A DNA stretch of 64,000 nt from RPQJ01 sp963846315. GTDB taxonomy: Bacteria; Pseudomonadota; Gammaproteobacteria; Steroidobacterales; Steroidobacteraceae. Positions 61,060 to 64,000 of the stretch are shown here, one piece after another. Both the position numbers and the translations under genes were made by a program. Each line of letters opens with the position of its first letter. The first letter of the stretch is position 1. The stretch lies in assembly GCA_963846315.1 (NCBI GenBank), contig CAWJVM010000017.1:124001-188000 (forward strand), written 5' to 3'. The notes beneath the pieces were generated by a model. That model was given only the letters and a program-made list of their open reading frames with translations. It was not told the DNA's origin and did not search any database.

Positions 61060-61871
61060 ATGGACGCGATGACACGAACAGCATCGAGCGACCCGCCAGT
61101 CGTCGCGCAGGCCGCGCGGCCCGTTGCGGCGTTCCGGTTGCTGCAAGTCGTTGCGTTCGCCATGGCAGCGGTCATCGTTACCCTGACGCTACTGCTTCGG
61201 CGCCAACTCGCTGCCGCCAAGCGGCGCCGTGCTGGTGATGACTGCCGTCCCGACGATGCTCGCGCCATTGTTCTGGTCGGGCGACGGTGACCCGCAACGA
61301 GACCTTCTGGGCAGCATCCTCGGCTGGGCATTCGTCGTGCTCCTGCTCGACAGTCATCGCCTGGCTTGCGCTCGGTATCCGGTTCGCACTGGCGCCGCTC
61401 GGATTGGCGAGCCTGGTTGCGCTCGGCATCCTGGTCGTGGCGCAGCGGTCGGCGTCGATCATCGAGGCCGTGCTGCAAGGCCTGGGCGTAAACGCTTCGA
61501 CGGCACGGGATCGGTCCGTCTGGACGGTCACAGCCCTGCTGTGGCTCGCGGCCAGCACTCCACTCTGGCTCGGCCCGGTGGCGGACCTGAGTGCCCGACA
61601 GGAACCCTCGGCTCCCACTGTCATTCTCGCCAGCAGTCCGCTCGCGCATCTCGCCGCCGCAGCCGGCAATGACGTGTTGCGGGGCGAGTGGTTCTACGGA
61701 CACTCCAGTCTCGGCTCGTTGCAGGCCGACTATCCACGGATAGGCACCTTGCTGGTCACCTACCTGCTGCTGGCGGCGGCGCTCAGCCTGCTGCTGGCAT
61801 CCGTGCGACGCTGGTCGCTGTCGCGCGTCCGCCGCGTTTCTCACGATTCGCCCGGGGAGTCGGGTTCGTGA
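61060..61871 (+). CDS. integral membrane protein of unknown function, two frameshifts
   Basis: About 270 residues with a basic-free Thr/Ser N-terminus and then a chain of hydrophobic helices: LLQVVAFAMAAVIVTLTLLL, VLVMTAVPTMLAPLFW, LLGSILGWAFVVLLL, APLGLASLVALGILVV, WTVTALLWLAASTPLWLG, and near the end GTLLVTYLLLAAALSLLLA. Frame changes of one extra base near 61218 and 61345. A loop SPLAHLAAAAGNDVLRGEWFYGHSSLG is well ordered but unknown to me. It overlaps or closely precedes the next gene. Confidence 0.6.
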
Positions 61872-61902
61872 CTTCTCACGACCAACCCGAAGTAGCCCTT
61901 GC

Positions 61903-63368
61903 TTGCGACACACAGATCTAATCGTTACGAGCATCGGCTGCCTGATCGGCGCGGCCGCGACGGCGGCTCCGTTGCAGTTCGAGGTCGCCAGCGCCTGGGA
62001 CGGTTGGAGCCGTCCTGGGCGCGTGACCGAAGTCGAATTGCGCGTGCTGTCGCAGGATCGTGCGAGCGCCGAGTTGATGATCACGTCGGGCGGACAGGTT
62101 GTTCATTCCACCGTGCAACTCACGCCCGGCGAGCAGATCCGCCTCGCCGTACCGGTGCAGGCCACCGAGCGAATCACGGCGGCGGTCGCGCCCGCCGGAA
62201 CGAATCGCCAGCAGCGTGAGATCGGCCTGTCGCTCTCGGAGGCGCCGCTGCTGGCCTGGGTGGCGCCTGCCGCGCCTGCGCAGTCCACGACTGGGATTTC
62301 ATGTCATCGAATTCGACGCCAGTGCCCTGCCGGACAATGCAGCGGCCTACTCGAGCATCGATGCGCTGGTCATCGACCGCGCACTGGTCGGCGCGCTCAC
62401 GGAACGCCAGCTGGCCGCCCTGCTCTCCTTCATGGCGAGCTGCGGCCGGACCGTACTGATCGGCGGGACTCCCTCCGCGGCAGGACTGTTGCAGGGCGCC
62501 GTCGGCTGCGGCGGTCGCAACTTTGCAGAGGCGACCTCGGCGGACTCCGCACTCGCCAGCCTCAGACCGCATCCTGGACTCGACCGAGGCCGAGTTGCCG
62601 CGCGCCACATCGCTCGGCACCCTCGGCGGACACGAACTCGAAACCTGGTACCTGGCCGTTGCGGTGCTCGCAGTTGGCGTAGCCGCCATGGCGCTCGCGG
62701 GAATCTTCTCTGCGTCGCTCGCCACAGCCGTCCTGGTCCCGGCGCTCGCAACGGCCGCAGGCCTGTGGTTCATGCAGTCCCGACCGGTCGACGCGCAATT
62801 GCTGGTGTGGGCCGAGACTCGCAGCGATGATCGGCTGGCACAGTACCGCGGCCTCCAGCGAGCGACGTCGTCACGTCGAGGCGACATCGATGTGCCTGTG
62901 CTGGCGGTGCTCGCGGAGCCGCAGGACTGCCACGTCGGCAGACCTGCCACCTGGTCGTGGGATGCACGGGCGCGCCGCTACACGTCGGCCCGTTTTGCGG
63001 GACGACTGTTCGCCACCGCAGCACTTTGCTATTCCGGATCGTTCCCGGTGACGCGCGATGCGGTCGTGCTGACGAAGGCTGCCTGGACGCGTCGACCTGC
63101 GCAACCCGGGGCCCGCTGCCTGGCCGCCGGGAACACTCGTCTGGGACGGTCGCTTGCAGCCGATGCCCGCGCTCGCGCCTGACGCAACGCAGGCATTGAC
63201 CGCCGAACCTGGCTGCGCAACCCAGCCACGGGTGTCGAGCGCCACGCGATCGCGCGCACCCCTTTCGACCGGCTGGCGATCCTGTGGCCACTCGACCTGC
63301 AGAGCGTCAACCAGGCGCCGCCGGGCGCGCAGGCATGGCTATTGCTGCAGGTCGGGGCAGCAGCCTGA
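61903..63368 (+). CDS. signal-peptide membrane protein of unknown function, several frameshifts
   Basis: About 485 residues after correction. The best start is TTG at 61903 (RHTDLIVTSIGCLIGAAATA, signal peptide), followed by a periplasmic beta-rich region (FEVASAWDGWSRPGRVTEVELRV), a Rossmann-like segment (IDALVIDRALVGALTERQLAALLSF, TVLIGGTPSAAG), a membrane helix pair (WYLAVAVLAVGVAAMALAG) and a C-terminal domain (WPLDLQSVNQAPPGAQAW). Frame changes near 62285, 62565 and 63100 (extra base) and 63210 (missing base). Not recognised; the layout recalls anchored proteins of BatA/DUF4159-type clusters, but only loosely. Confidence 0.5.
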
Positions 63369-63380
63369 ATCGGTGCGGCG

Positions 63381-63867
63381 ATGAGCACGCGCCTTGGCCT
63401 GGCACTCGGGATCACGCTTGCCACCGCGACCGCGGTCTGGTGGCTCGGCGCGAGTCGCGTCGCCATCCAGAGCGGCGGCGACACGGCACTGCTGGCCACC
63501 CAGGCCCTGTTCGTCCTCGGCGTGCTGCGCGCAATGCTGATCGCCGTATCAGCACCCCGAGTCGCGGCCAGGAACGGTTACTCGGCGGGCGTGCGCAGTG
63601 CCATTCCAATCGTCACGACGGCATGGCCCGTCGTCGCACTGGCGTGGACGGCAAGCACCGACTAGCGTTGCGCACGCGCTGTTCGTCGAAGTCGCGCTCC
63701 TCTGCGGCGCGCTTGCCGCACCGGTCGTCGGTCACGTGCTGGCACGGTGGCGCCGGGGCAGTGCGTCGACATTGCCGCTGGCAACGCTTGCGGGCATCGC
63801 CCTCGCCTGCTGCGCGTGGGTGCTGTCAGTCCATTGGCGTGAGCTGGCCGGTTGGTTACATGGGTAA
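63381..63867 (+). CDS. small integral membrane protein of unknown function, one frameshift
   Basis: About 160 residues and four hydrophobic segments (LGLALGITLATATAVWWLG, LLATQALFVLGVLRAMLIA, ALFVEVALLCGALAAPVVGHVLA, LPLATLAGIALACCAWVLSV). The frame moves by one near 63660. The stop overlaps the ATG of the next gene. No family recognised. Confidence 0.5.
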
Positions 63868-64000
63868 CTCGACACCGCACGCATTGTTCGCCAAGGTACG
63901 CCGCCGGCTCCTGCTGCAGCGGCTCGCCACGGCGCTGCGCAGTGCTGCGTGGGCTGCCGCCGCGACCCTGATCGCCCTGGCACTCCTGCAGATGTTCGTG
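63860..64000 (+). CDS. 5' end of a membrane protein gene, cut by the window edge
   Basis: Starts at ATG overlapping the previous stop. The 47 visible residues have a basic N-terminal part (KVRRRLLLQRLATALRS) followed by a hydrophobic helix (AAWAAAATLIALALLQMF). This looks like a membrane anchor with the positive-inside arrangement. The rest is outside the window. Confidence 0.5.
   Translation, partial: MGNSTPHALFAKVRRRLLLQRLATALRSAAWAAAATLIALALLQMFV

Noticed and set aside
1..64000. tRNA, rRNA, prophage or CRISPR features
   Set aside because: I saw no cloverleaf-like sequences, rRNA cores, integrase or phage structural genes, or regular repeat-spacer arrays.

Overview
The window is a GC-rich (mid to upper 60s percent by eye) proteobacterial chromosome segment with dense genes, many ATGA/GTGA stop-start overlaps and no rRNA, tRNA or phage genes. 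A complete cbb3 oxidase locus with a FixL/FixJ oxygen sensor, proteobacterial-type GshA, CbpA/CbpM, PEP-CTERM sorting and sigma-54 promoters point to a free-living gammaproteobacterium (or a close betaproteobacterial relative). Genus cannot be fixed from the sequence alone.

Layout. 1-7.8 kb: ccoN (3' part) ccoO ccoQ ccoP, a small membrane protein, ccoG, a short ccoH, ccoI, ccoS and a TauE/SafE-like membrane protein, i.e. the microaerobic cbb3 oxidase and its assembly and copper genes. 7.9-14.8 kb: Hsp20, a FixL-like haem-PAS kinase, FixJ, an orphan receiver, a VIT/CCC1-type iron or manganese transporter, CbpM/CbpA and thioredoxin 2: a low-oxygen and redox stress block. 14.9-31.4 kb: central metabolism (pyruvate carboxylase, isoaspartyl peptidase, GshA, two DUF885 lipoproteins, thiolase, succinate-semialdehyde dehydrogenase, ferrochelatase, a VOC protein, YceI). 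31.4-38.3 kb: cytochrome b561, a second YceI, a polyamine ABC importer (potFABC) and an aminobutyraldehyde dehydrogenase, which with gabD give most of a putrescine-to-succinate route.

38.6-51.7 kb is the most notable block. On the minus strand a TonB-dependent receptor, a type 2 isopentenyl-diphosphate isomerase and a full ebo cluster (order F-A-B-D-E-C) form one tightly packed transcription unit. A canonical sigma-54 promoter lies upstream, preceded by a perfect match to the IHF consensus and by an inverted repeat about 100 bp further up. The adjacent genes on the same strand encode an NtrC-type activator and its sensor kinase. A second canonical sigma-54 promoter lies on the other side of this two-component system and points at a secreted toroid protein with a C-terminal dockerin. 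The next gene encodes a cohesin-like domain with a PEP-CTERM tail. A third sigma-54 element lies at 60.8 kb. My inference is that this is a sigma-54 regulon linking uptake, isoprenoid supply, Ebo-dependent metabolite handling and an extracellular cohesin-dockerin assembly.

56.5-60.7 kb holds an operon with a radical SAM protein of unusual cysteine spacing, an O-methyltransferase, a YdjY-like protein and a second secreted toroid protein. 61-64 kb holds poorly recognisable membrane proteins.

Sequence quality. Many conserved genes carry single-base frameshifts, nearly all of them one extra base and often in a short run of identical bases. They are sparse before 57 kb and very dense from 57.2 to 64 kb. 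I treat them as probable sequencing or assembly errors and annotate the genes across them.
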